Positions 25,373 through 33,883 of a stretch of 46,979 bases of DNA are shown here, piece by piece. Below the pieces are notes generated by a model. The model ran no database searches, had not been told where the DNA came from, and saw nothing but the letters and a program-made list of their open reading frames with translations. A program made the translations under genes and the position numbers. Every line of letters starts with the position of its first letter. The stretch's first letter is position 1. The stretch spans positions 41,661 through 88,639 of the forward strand of contig NZ_JEMV01000014.1 in the NCBI RefSeq assembly GCF_000588875.1, read 5' to 3'. This DNA comes from Sphingobium sp. Ant17 (GTDB lineage Bacteria; Pseudomonadota; Alphaproteobacteria; Sphingomonadales; Sphingomonadaceae).

Positions 25373-26305
25373 ATGGACCACCCTGATGAGCCGCTCATGC
25401 TCGCAGCGCAGATTGTAACGGACACCCGCGCCGGCGAAATACCCGCGCCAGTTGTGCGCTCTTTCTTTGACGAGGCGACATTCACTGCAAGCTATGTGGT
25501 GCATGATCCGGTGACCCGCGCCGCAGCGATTATCGACAGCGTGCTCGATTTTGATTCTGCATCAGGCCGCACCGAGCACGGCTCTGCGCAGGCCATCATC
25601 GACTATGTCCAGGCTGAAGGACTGAAAGTCGAATGGCTGCTGGAAACGCATGCCCACGCAGATCATCTGTCCGCCGCGCCGTTCCTCCAGGAAAAGCTCG
25701 GCGGCAAGCTCGCGATCGGTCGCGCAATCACGACAGTCCAGAGCGTATTCGGCAAAATCTTCAATGAGGGCACGCAGTTCGAGCGTGACGGGTCGCAGTT
25801 CGACCATCTGTTCGATGACGGCGACAGGTTCGCGGTCGGGTCGATTCCTGCGGTCGCGCTGCACGTGCCGGGGCACACGCCCGCCGACCTGGCCTATGTG
25901 ATCGGCGATGCTGTGTTCACCGGCGATACGCTGTTCATGCCGGACTATGGCACCGCCCGCGCGGATTTCCCCGGCGGCGATGCGCGAATGCTTTATCGCT
26001 CCATCCGCCGTCTGATGGATTTGCCGCGTGAAACGCGCACTTTCCTTTGCCATGATTACAAGGCGCCGGGCCGCGACGACTTTGTGTGGGAAACCACGAT
26101 CGGCCAGGAACGCGATTCCAATGTCCATGTCCATGTAGGCGTGGGCGAGGACGAATTTGTCGAGATGCGCACTCGGCGTGACGCGACGCTGGGGATGCCG
26201 CGGCTCATCCTCCCCTCGATACAGGTGAACATGCGTGGCGGGCATCTGCCCGAGCCAGAAGAGAATGGCACGCGCTACCTCAAGCTTCCGCTGGACGTGC
26301 TGTGA
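25373..26305 (+). CDS. Persulfide dioxygenase-like MBL-fold enzyme (ETHE1/Blh type)
   Basis: This 310-residue metallo-beta-lactamase-fold iron enzyme is expected to oxidise glutathione persulfide to sulfite. Motifs: LETHAHADHLSAA (HxHxDH), LHVPGHTPADLAYV, VFTGDTLFMPDYGTARADFP and FLCHDYKAPGRDDFVWETT. The C-terminal region (RRDATLGMPRLILPSIQVN) is typical of the Blh-like branch linked to SQR and sulfur-transport genes. The start at 25373 (MDHPDEPLM) has GGAGAG upstream; an earlier ATG at 25292 would overlap the divergent peroxiredoxin and the promoter. First gene of a coupled operon (TGATG overlap with the next). Confidence 0.92.
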   Translation: MDHPDEPLMLAAQIVTDTRAGEIPAPVVRSFFDEATFTASYVVHDPVTRAAAIIDSVLDFDSASGRTEHGSAQAIIDYVQAEGLKVEWLLETHAHADHLSAAPFLQEKLGGKLAIGRAITTVQSVFGKIFNEGTQFERDGSQFDHLFDDGDRFAVGSIPAVALHVPGHTPADLAYVIGDAVFTGDTLFMPDYGTARADFPGGDARMLYRSIRRLMDLPRETRTFLCHDYKAPGRDDFVWETTIGQERDSNVHVHVGVGEDEFVEMRTRRDATLGMPRLILPSIQVNMRGGHLPEPEENGTRYLKLPLDVL

Positions 26306-26736
26306 TGCCTGATTATGCGATGCCGGGGCAGGGGCTGATCGGTGGCCTGATGATCGGCGTGGCGGCTGCCATCATGCTGCTGGGCGCGGGCCGCATCGCC
26401 GGCGTCAGCGGCATGGCGGCGCGAGCGATCGGGCTGGGCAGCGGCGCACCGCGCTCGCTTGCGCTGGCATTCATCATCGGCCTGCCCCTCGGCGCGGCAC
26501 TTGTCGCATGGGCGGCGGGACCGATCCTGTCACGCTTCCCCATGAGCATGGCAACGCTCGCGGTCGCAGGGCTCGTCGTCGGCATTGGTACGCGGCTTGG
26601 GTCGGGCTGCACGTCCGGTCACGGCGTATGCGGCATGTCGCGCCTGTCGAAGCGATCCATCGTTGCGACATTCACCTTCATGGCGACGGGCTTTGTGACT
26701 GTGGCAATCGTCAATGCGGTTGGAGGTAGCTGGTGA
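26305..26736 (+). CDS. YeeE/YedE-family sulfur transport protein, first half
   Basis: This 143-residue membrane protein has about four to five hydrophobic helices. The signature GIGTRLGSGCTSGHGVCGMSRLS contains the paired cysteines that YeeE/YedE (TsuA-like) proteins use to pass thiosulfate or other sulfur species through the membrane. Half-length pairs of this type (PmpA/PmpB) are common next to persulfide dioxygenase genes in alpha-proteobacteria. The ATG overlaps the preceding stop (TGATG) and its own stop overlaps the next start (TGATG), so the three genes are translationally coupled. The substrate (sulfane sulfur or thiosulfate) is inferred. Confidence 0.9.
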   Translation: MPDYAMPGQGLIGGLMIGVAAAIMLLGAGRIAGVSGMAARAIGLGSGAPRSLALAFIIGLPLGAALVAWAAGPILSRFPMSMATLAVAGLVVGIGTRLGSGCTSGHGVCGMSRLSKRSIVATFTFMATGFVTVAIVNAVGGSW

Positions 26737-27173
26737 TGCGCGGCGTGATCGGCCTTGTCTCTGGCCTGTTGTTCGGCGCGGGCCTCGCCGTGTCGGGCAT
26801 GATGGATCCCGTGCGGGTCCGCAGCTTCCTCGACCTGTTTGGTGCCTGGGATCCCACCCTTGCCTTCGTCATGGGCGGCGCGATGATCCCGATGGCAATC
26901 GCCTGGCTGATCCAGCGGCGGATGGCGGCGCCAGTTGCCGATGCCGATTTTCATCTGCCCGACACCGATCCAATCACGCCGCGCCTGCTCGGCGGCTCTG
27001 CCTTGTTCGGCATCGGCTGGGGGCTGGGCGGCCTTTGCCCAGGCCCGGCGCTGGCCGCATTTGCCATCAACCCTCCGGCAGCCGCGGTTTTTACTGCTGC
27101 GATGGCGGTCGGCTTCGCGATCGTCTGGGCGCTTGATCGCCCGTCGGGACCACGAACGCCGGTCCACGCCTGA
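26736..27173 (+). CDS. YeeE/YedE-family sulfur transport protein, second half
   Basis: This 145-residue partner of the preceding protein has four or more hydrophobic segments. The motif GWGLGGLCPGPALAAFAINPP carries a single conserved Cys, and AVSGMMDPVRVRSFLDLFGAWDPTLAF is the usual first conserved block. Together with the first half it should form a complete sulfur-transport unit. The start is ATG at 26736 overlapping the previous stop. A 21-bp gap with AAAGGAGAG leads into the SQR fusion gene. Confidence 0.9.
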   Translation: MRGVIGLVSGLLFGAGLAVSGMMDPVRVRSFLDLFGAWDPTLAFVMGGAMIPMAIAWLIQRRMAAPVADADFHLPDTDPITPRLLGGSALFGIGWGLGGLCPGPALAAFAINPPAAAVFTAAMAVGFAIVWALDRPSGPRTPVHA

Positions 27174-27194
27174 ACTTAAGAAAGGAGAGGTTCG

Positions 27195-28841
27195 ATGAAT
27201 CCCCATAAGCTCGACGAAAAGCTGCTCGTTTGTGGCCAGATTACCCCGGAAGACATTGACCAGGCCGCATCTGCTGGCGTCCGTCTGATCATCAACAACC
27301 GGCCTGATGACGAAGAGCCCGGCCAACCTCTCTCAGCCGACCTGAAGGCAAAGGCTGACGCGCTCGGCATTGCCTATCGTCATATTCCCATCAGCGGTGG
27401 CAATTTCGACGAGGCATCTGTTGCGGACTTTGGCGATGCGCTGGCCTCTGCCGATGGCCTGACCCTCGCTTTCTGCCGGACAGGAACCCGCGCCACGACG
27501 CTCTGGGCATTGTCCCAAGCCGGATCGCGCCCGACCGCAGCCATCCTGAGCGCGGCAAATGCAGCTGGCTATGACCTGTCGCAATTGCGCGGCCGGATCG
27601 AGACCGCATCGGCCAGCAGCCCCAATGGCCCCGCGACCGATCGACCCGCCGCCCGCTATGACGTTGTCATTGTCGGCGGGGGTGCAGGCGGCATCGCGAC
27701 GGCGGCATCGATCCTCAAGCGGGATTCCAAGCTTTCGGTGGCGATCATCGAACCGCGTACGGAGCATTATTATCAGCCCGGCTGGACGATGGTCGGTGCA
27801 GGCGTGTTCGAACCGAAATCAACTTGCCATTCGATGGCGTCAGTGATGCCCAAGGGTGTCACCTGGATCAGGGAAGCCGTGCAAAGCTTTCAGCCCGAAC
27901 AGGATCAGGTGACGACAGCCAATGGCCGCGCGATTGGCTATCGCGCGTTGGTTGTCGCGCCGGGCAATGTGCTCGACTGGGACGCGATCGACGGGCTGGC
28001 GGCAACGCTGGGCCAGAACGGCGTGACGTCCAATTATCGCTACGACACAGCGCCCTATACTTGGGAGCTGGTACGCAATCTGCGGGAAGGCGTGGCGCTG
28101 TTCACCCAGCCGCCGATGCCCATCAAATGCGCCGGCGCGCCACAGAAGGCGATGTACCTGTCGTGCGACAACTGGCTTGAACGCGGCGTCCTGAACAACA
28201 TCGATGTTGCCTTCCACAATGCGGGCGGCGTGCTGTTCGGCGTGAAGGACTATGTCCCCGCGCTGATGAGCTATGTCGAGCGGTACGGCATCGACCTCAA
28301 TTTCGAATCCACCTGATCGCGGTCGATGGCGCGGCAAAGACCGCGACCTTTCGCGAAAAAGACGGGCGAAGTGACGCGCGCGTTCGACATGATGCATGTG
28401 ACCCCGCCCCAGATCGCGCCGCGTTTCGTTGCGGACAGTCTGCTGGCGGACAAGGCAGGCTATGTCGAGGTCGATCAGGTGACGTTGCAGCACGTCGGCT
28501 ATCCTAATATCTTCGGCCTTGGCGATGGTGGCTCCACACCCAATGCCAAGACCGCCGCCGCGGCTCGCAAACAGGCGCCGATCGTGGCGGTCAATCTGCT
28601 GTCGGTACTTAAGGGTGGAGAGCCGGTTGCCGGTTATGACGGCTACGGCTCCTGCCCGCTGACCGTCGAGAAGGGCAAGATCGTCCTTGCCGAGTTCGGC
28701 TATGGTGGCAAGCTCATGCCGAGCTTCCCAAAATGGCTGATCGATGGAACGCAGCCTGCGAGGCTGTCCTGGCTGCTCAAGTCCGAGGCGCTGCCGTGGA
28801 TTTATTGGAACGGCATGCTCAAGGGTCATGAGTGCTGGTGA
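27195..28841 (+). pseudogene. Fusion of PTP-like (DUF442) domain and sulfide:quinone reductase, with two compensating frameshifts
   Basis: Residues 1 to about 120 form a beta-lactamase-hydrolase-like/phosphatase-like domain with the loop AFCRTGTRATTLW. About 155 onward is an SQR flavoprotein: YDVVIVGGGAGGIATAAS, HYYQPGWTMVGAGVF and PMPIKCAGAPQKAMYLSC with the redox Cys. The frame stops at TGA 28314-28316. The middle piece (HLIAVDGAAKTATFREKDG) is in a second frame, and the rest (EVTRAFDMMHVTPPQ, IFGLGDGGSTPNAKTAAAA, WIYWNGMLKG) returns to the first. Shifts lie near 28308 and in the A-run 28356-28360. The whole protein is recoverable, so these look like paired indels. The function would be to oxidise sulfide at the membrane to a persulfide, feeding quinone and the dioxygenase upstream. 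RBS AAAGGAGAGG. Confidence 0.8.
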
Positions 28842-28884
28842 AGCCGCAACCGATCGAACGCGTGCGTCAGGCGGCGTGATCACC

Positions 28885-29661
28885 ATGCTCGAACCCCTGC
28901 AATATGTGCTGGGCCTCCTGTCAGGCTCGCTGGTCGGCTTCTCGCTGGGACTGGTTGGCGGCGGCGGCTCGATCCTCGCCGTGCCGCTGATGGTCTATCT
29001 GGTCGGTGTATCCAGCCCGCATGTCGCGATTGGCACGTCGGCGCTGGCGGTCGCCGTCAACGCCGCGACGGGGCTGGCCAGCCATGCACGCGAGCATACG
29101 GTCAAATGGCGCTGCGGCGGCATGTATGCCGCGGCAGGTATCCTTGGCGCGCTGGGCGGGTCGACGGTCGGAAAGGCGTTCGACGGACAGAAGCTGCTGT
29201 TCCTGTTCGCCCTGGTGATGATCGTCGTCGGCATACTGATGCTGCGCGGGCGCAAAGCGCTGGGCATCCCGGGTGCCCAATGTAATCGTGAGAATGCGCC
29301 CAAAGTTCTGGGCTATGGTCTGGGCACCGGCATCTTCTCGGGCTTCTTCGGCATCGGTGGCGGTTTCCTGATCGTCCCCGGCCTCGTTGCATCGACCAGC
29401 ATGCCGATTATCAACGCGGTCGGAACCAGTCTCGTCGCGGTAACGGCATTCGGCCTGACGACAGCCGCCAACTACGCATTTTCCGGGCTGATCGACTGGG
29501 TGCTGGCTGGCGTGTTCATCACTGGTGGCATCGCTGGCGGGTTCATCGGCACAATCGCCGCCAAGCGGCTATCCGGGACCGGAACGCTGACAACCGTGTT
29601 CGCGGTGCTGATCTTCGTCGTCGCGGCCTATATGCTCTGGAAGAGCGCGGCGGCCCTGTGA
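28885..29661 (+). CDS. TauE/SafE-family sulfite/anion exporter
   Basis: This 258-residue membrane protein has about eight helices in two related halves. The conserved half-motifs are FSLGLVGGGGSILAVPLMVY and IFSGFFGIGGGFLIVPGL. The family exports sulfite, sulfonates or related anions; here it would remove the sulfite made by persulfide dioxygenase (inference). I chose the ATG at 28885 because the membrane protein begins there; an ATG at 28828 inside the SQR gene is possible and would add a hydrophilic leader of 19 residues. Its stop overlaps the GTG of the next small gene. Confidence 0.88.
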   Translation: MLEPLQYVLGLLSGSLVGFSLGLVGGGGSILAVPLMVYLVGVSSPHVAIGTSALAVAVNAATGLASHAREHTVKWRCGGMYAAAGILGALGGSTVGKAFDGQKLLFLFALVMIVVGILMLRGRKALGIPGAQCNRENAPKVLGYGLGTGIFSGFFGIGGGFLIVPGLVASTSMPIINAVGTSLVAVTAFGLTTAANYAFSGLIDWVLAGVFITGGIAGGFIGTIAAKRLSGTGTLTTVFAVLIFVVAAYMLWKSAAAL

Positions 29662-29816
29662 CCGCGATCCCCGACAAGGAACGCCGCTGCCAGGCGATCG
29701 CCGCGCTGATCGCATCCGGGCAAGGCGTTTGCATCAGTTGCCGACAAATCGGTATATCCGAAAAGACATTCAATCGCTGGCGGCGCGCACAGCGCGCAGC
29801 TTTACCGGAAGACTAA
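29658..29816 (+). CDS. Small HTH protein, 52 aa
   Basis: A GTG at 29658 overlaps the exporter stop (GTGA) and opens a 52-codon frame ending in TAA at 29814-29816, 2 nt before the cydA ATG. The peptide has IAALIASGQGVCISCRQIGISEKTFNRWRRA, a helix-turn-helix like that of IS3-type OrfA or Hin-like proteins, with a CxxC. It is tightly wedged between two operon genes, which supports translation. It could be a small regulator, or the relic of an IS element left in the operon. I do not know its function. Confidence 0.5.
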   Translation: MTAIPDKERRCQAIAALIASGQGVCISCRQIGISEKTFNRWRRAQRAALPED

Positions 29817-29818
29817 AG

Positions 29819-31222
29819 ATGTTCGACGGACTCGATGCCCTGCTGCTCGCCCGAATCCAGTTCGGGTTCACGGTCAGCTTCCACTTCATCTTTCCGGCCT
29901 TTTCGATCGGCTTGGCCAGCTATCTGATGGTCCTGGAGGGACTGTGGCTGAAAACCGGGCGGGACATCTATCTCGACCTGTTCCGCTACTGGGTGAAAAT
30001 CTTTGCAATCGCCTTTGCGATGGGCGTGGTCTCCGGCATTGTCATGTCCTATCAGTTTGGCACCAACTGGTCGGTTTTCTCGACAAAGGCTGGACCGGTG
30101 ATCGGGCCGCTGATGGCCTATGAAGTGCTCACCGCCTTCTTCCTGGAGGCCGGATTCCTCGGCGTCATGCTGTTCGGCATGTCCAAGGTGGGCAAAGGCC
30201 TGCATTTCGCCGCTACCTGCATGGTGGCGCTTGGCACGTTCATTTCGGCCTTCTGGATCCTGTCGGTGAACAGCTGGATGCAGACGCCCACCGGCTTCGA
30301 GATGTCACCCGATGGCCGTTTCCTGCCGGGCGAATCCTGGCTGGCGATCATCTTCAACCCTAGCTTCCCCTACCGGCTCGTCCATACGGTGATCGCCGCC
30401 TATCTGACCACCGCTTTTGTCGTGGGCGCGGTCGGCGCCTGGCATCTGCTGCGCGACCGCGCAAACCTGCATGCGCGAAAGATGTTCAGCATGGCAATGT
30501 GGATGGCAGCGATCGTCGCGCCGATTCAGATTTTCGCTGGCGACATGCACGGCCTCAACACGCTGGAGCATCAGCCCGCCAAGGTCATGGCCATGGAGGG
30601 GCATTACGAGAGCCACCCGGACGGTGCGCCGCTTATCCTGTTCGGCATTCCCAACAGCGCGGAGAAACGCATCGATTATGCCGTGGAGGTTCCCAAAGCG
30701 TCATCGCTGATCCTGAAGCATGATCTGAACGCACCGCTCGCCGGCCTCGATACGATTCCCGATGACCGTGAGCCTCCCGTGCCGGTCATCTTCTGGTCTT
30801 TCCGGGTGATGGTCGGCATCGGCTTCGCCATGCTGGGCCTTGGTCTGTGGAGCCTGGTCGCGCGGATGCGTAAACGTCTCTACGACTGGTCGTGGCTGCA
30901 TCGCGCCGCCGTGCTGATGGGGCCGTCAGGCTTCGTGGCAGTGATTGCCGGGTGGATCACGACGGAGGTGGGGCGCCAACCCTATACCGTTTATGGCCAC
31001 ATGCTCACGGCCCAAAGCGCGTCGCCTCTCGCCGCGCCTGCGGTTGCCGCCTCGCTGATCGCGTTCGTCATCGTGTATTTCGCAGTCTTCGGTGCGGGCG
31101 CTTGGTACATTCTACATCTGATGCACAAGCCGGCCGGGCCGGATGAGTCCGAGCCTGAGCATATGCCGGTACGCACTGCGGGTATTACGCCTGCGCCGGC
31201 CATCGCGACTGGGGCGGAGTAA
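29819..31222 (+). CDS. cydA: Cytochrome bd ubiquinol oxidase subunit I (CioA type)
   Basis: This 467-residue heme-bearing subunit of the bd quinol oxidase reduces O2 to water. It starts MFDGLDALLLARIQFGFTVS; SFHFIFPAFSIG carries the axial His of the high-spin heme region. The quinol-binding loop has HQPAKVMAMEGHYE with the conserved Lys and Glu. The signature GRQPYTVYGHM replaces the usual GRQPW. The Q-loop is short, as in the cyanide-insensitive (Cio) branch. Start: the ATG at 29819 gives the normal N-terminus. bd oxidases tolerate sulfide, so placement after the sulfide genes is functionally sensible. Confidence 0.95.
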   Translation: MFDGLDALLLARIQFGFTVSFHFIFPAFSIGLASYLMVLEGLWLKTGRDIYLDLFRYWVKIFAIAFAMGVVSGIVMSYQFGTNWSVFSTKAGPVIGPLMAYEVLTAFFLEAGFLGVMLFGMSKVGKGLHFAATCMVALGTFISAFWILSVNSWMQTPTGFEMSPDGRFLPGESWLAIIFNPSFPYRLVHTVIAAYLTTAFVVGAVGAWHLLRDRANLHARKMFSMAMWMAAIVAPIQIFAGDMHGLNTLEHQPAKVMAMEGHYESHPDGAPLILFGIPNSAEKRIDYAVEVPKASSLILKHDLNAPLAGLDTIPDDREPPVPVIFWSFRVMVGIGFAMLGLGLWSLVARMRKRLYDWSWLHRAAVLMGPSGFVAVIAGWITTEVGRQPYTVYGHMLTAQSASPLAAPAVAASLIAFVIVYFAVFGAGAWYILHLMHKPAGPDESEPEHMPVRTAGITPAPAIATGAE

Positions 31223-31227
31223 ACAAA

Positions 31228-32235
31228 ATGGGCATTAACGTCGATTTGACGGTCGTCTGGGCTTTCATCATCGCCTTCGCCGTATTCATGTACGTTGTCA
31301 TGGACGGGTTCGACTTGGGCATCGGCATCCTGTTTCCGAGCTTCAAAGTTGGGGATGAGCGCGATCAGGCGATGAATTCGATCGCGCCGGTGTGGGACGG
31401 CAACGAAACATGGCTAGTGCTGGGCGGCGGCGGGCTCTTCGCTGCCTTCCCGCTCGCCTATGGTGTCGTCCTGACCGCGACCTACCCACTTATTATCGCG
31501 ATGCTTTTGGGGCTCGTTTTTCGTGGTGTGGCCTTTGAATTCCGCTGGCGCGACCCACGGCACCGTGCGCTATGGGACATTGCGTTCAGCCTGGGCTCGT
31601 TCATAGCCGCCTTTGCGCAGGGCGTGACGCTGGGCGCGATCCTCCAAGGCGTTCAGGTCGAAAACCAGGCCTATGCCGGTGGCTGGCTCGACTGGTTGAC
31701 CCCGTTCAGCCTGTTGACCGGCGCTGGGGTGGTTATCGGCTATGCGCTGCTCGGCGCTGCCTGGCTGATCTGGAAAGTCGAAGGTAGCGCAGAGGCGCAT
31801 GCCCGCCGACTGGCGCTGTGGGCGGGGGCAGGCACGCTGGTCGCGATGGCGGCCGTCAGCGCCGCCACCCCGTTCCTGCAGTTCGAATATTGGAAGCGCT
31901 GGTTCGACATGCCCGGCGTGCTGGCGACGGCGCAGGTGCCGCTGCTTACCGCGATCGTCGCTGTCCTGTTTTTCCGCAAACTGCGCGGCGGTGCCACCGC
32001 TGCACCGTTTCTGCTTGCGCTGGCCCTGTTCGCGTTAGGATTTGCAGGACTTGGCATCAGCCTATTTCCTTACATCGTGCCCGACAGCATCACCATATGG
32101 GATGCCGCCGCGCCCGAGCGGAGCCAGATATTCATGTTGGTAGGGACCGCGATCATCATGCCGGTCATCCTTGCCTATACTGGATGGGCCTATTGGGTCT
32201 TTCGTGGCAAAGTTGGCACGCACGGCTATCACTGA
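31228..32235 (+). CDS. cydB: Cytochrome bd ubiquinol oxidase subunit II
   Basis: This 335-residue membrane subunit stabilises the hemes of the bd oxidase. The N-terminal VVMDGFDLGIGILFPSF, PVWDGNETWLVLGGGGLFAAFP and RGVAFEFRWR are family signatures. It starts 5 bp after cydA and overlaps the 37-residue gene that follows (TGATG). Confidence 0.95.
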   Translation: MGINVDLTVVWAFIIAFAVFMYVVMDGFDLGIGILFPSFKVGDERDQAMNSIAPVWDGNETWLVLGGGGLFAAFPLAYGVVLTATYPLIIAMLLGLVFRGVAFEFRWRDPRHRALWDIAFSLGSFIAAFAQGVTLGAILQGVQVENQAYAGGWLDWLTPFSLLTGAGVVIGYALLGAAWLIWKVEGSAEAHARRLALWAGAGTLVAMAAVSAATPFLQFEYWKRWFDMPGVLATAQVPLLTAIVAVLFFRKLRGGATAAPFLLALALFALGFAGLGISLFPYIVPDSITIWDAAAPERSQIFMLVGTAIIMPVILAYTGWAYWVFRGKVGTHGYH

Positions 32236-32348
32236 TGAAGTATACGCCCTTTTGGAAGCGGCTGGGATGGATGGCGCTGATCTGGACCGGGAGCGTTGTT
32301 GCGCTCGGTGCAGTATCGATGATTCTGCGCTTCTGGCTGAAGCCCTGA
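32235..32348 (+). CDS. DUF2474-type small membrane subunit of the bd oxidase, 37 aa
   Basis: The ATG at 32235 overlaps the cydB stop. The 37-residue peptide starts MKYTPFWKRLGWMALIWTGS and has one membrane helix (LGWMALIWTGSVVALGAVSMIL) and a basic N-terminus. This matches the short DUF2474 proteins found after cio/cydAB genes, analogous to CydX. It likely stabilises the oxidase. It ends 13 bp before the convergent ClC stop. Confidence 0.85.
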   Translation: MKYTPFWKRLGWMALIWTGSVVALGAVSMILRFWLKP

Positions 32349-32361
32349 TATCGACAGGCAG

Positions 32362-33714
32362 TCAGTTTTCGCCATAAAGGTCGCGCTGCGAACGATCGAT
32401 CTCGTCAGCATAGCGTTTGCGAACGTATTTTTCGGTCAGCATACCCAAAATCCGTCGATCTTCATCGACAACGGCTAGATCGTCGGCTCCACTCACGTCG
32501 AATGCTTCCATGATTGAAGCGATCGACATTTCAGGTGACAGCACGACATTCTGGAGGATAGCCAACTCGGAGATGGCCCGCTCCGCCGAGCCCAAATCTG
32601 CAAAGACGGCCGCAGTCGGCACCAGGCCCGCGTAGAGGCCTGATCGGTCCTGCAGGAGTACCCGGCTCGTCGAACCCAACGGGAACTGCTGCCTGAAATC
32701 GGACATCGAAAGTGTCGGCAGTGCGGTCGCCGGGGCAGCGCGCATCATCTTGCGTGCCGTCAACGAACGCATCCAGCCAATATCGCGCGCGCTTCGGATC
32801 ACTTCACCACGCAGGTGCAGGCGCCAGGTCGAGAAGGAGTAACCGAAGCGCTCCCGGACCAGAGCGCTCGAGCACAGCGTTGCGGTGAGCACCACCGCGG
32901 TGATGCCGAAATCATGCGTCGCCTCAAGCACCAGAAGGGACATGGTCATTGGCCCTCCGACGACCGCTACGGCCAGCGCCGCCATCCCAACCAGTGCTGC
33001 GTCCACCGGCGATAGTGAGACAACCCCGGGGATCAGCATCCATAGCCCGGCAAGAATTTGACCGAGCAAGGCGCCCAAGAAAAGTGATGCAAAAAACAGA
33101 CCGCCACGAAAGCCGAAGCCCAGCGACACCACGGACGCGAGGCATTTGAGTACAAAAATAAAAGCGAGCGCGCCGATCGCCAGCTCTCCACCGATGGTGA
33201 GATGCAGCGCCCCGTGCCCGGCCGAAAGCGCGTGAGGAGAAGCTAGTGCAATCGGGATAAGCAGCGCCCCGCCAACTATCGGCCTTGCCCACTCCGGCAG
33301 TGGGGTTCGACGGACGCAAGCTTCCGCAAGTGATACCAAGCGCATAAGTGCGATGCCCACCAATGCGCAAGCGAGACCCAGGATGGCGTAAAGCAGATAG
33401 TCCACTGTCTCGAGGCTCTGGCTGCTGGTGGCGGCAATGAGATACGGTGTGGCGCCGAGCGTACGTGCGGTCACGACGGCTGCTAGTGTCGCGGCCACGA
33501 CGGGAGCGATGCTCGCCGGCGTGTAGGCGCCGATGACGATTTCAAAAGCATAGAAAGCGCCGGTCAGAGGCGCGCCAAACGCTGCACCGATCGCGGCCCC
33601 CGCCCCTGCCCCTACCAAAACGCGCAGGTCGTTGCGCCGCAGGTTCAACCATTGGCCGATGAGCGATGCAATGCCGCCTCCGGCCTGTGCATAAGCTGCC
33701 TCCAACCCCACCGA
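32362..33714 (-). pseudogene. ClC-family anion channel/transporter with CBS domains, 5' end removed by transposon
   Basis: The remaining ~450 codons start at GASVGLEAAYAQAGGG. They hold most ClC membrane helices (GAAFGAPLTGAFYAFEIVIG, GLFFASLFLGALLGQ, GGPMTMSLLVLEATHDF) and a C-terminal CBS pair (VLLQDRSGLYAGLVP, ADDLAVVDEDRRILGMLTEKY). The upstream part with the first selectivity motif is missing. The reading frame runs into the terminal repeat of the second Tn3 element at 33715 and hits a stop there. The missing N-terminal part is not found on the far side of the transposon (38263 onward), so the flank has been replaced. The remaining gene is probably non-functional. Confidence 0.85.
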
Positions 33715-33752
33715 GGCCCCTGTGCATTATTCGGACACAGATTCACGGTAGC
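33715..33752 (+). repeat. Left terminal inverted repeat of Tn B (38 bp)
   Basis: It starts GGCCCCTGTGCATTATTC and ends TTCACGGTAGC, with a 38/38 match to 38225-38262 on the opposite strand. The first two G's could belong to the target on one side. Confidence 0.93.
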
Positions 33753-33883
33753 CGATCAGCCGCTGCCGCAATCCAAGTTCGCGGCATGTGTCGTGCCAGC
33801 AAGTACGCTGCTCGGTTCAGCGTGCCGGGGATGGTCACCGCCCTCCCGCTAGTCAGCGCTCTAACTGCCAGGTGAGCGCAGTC

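Noticed and set aside
27176..28617. Single CTTAAG hexamers at about 27176 and 28612 considered as further response-regulator boxes
   Set aside because: They have no second half-site 11 bp away and one lies inside a coding region.
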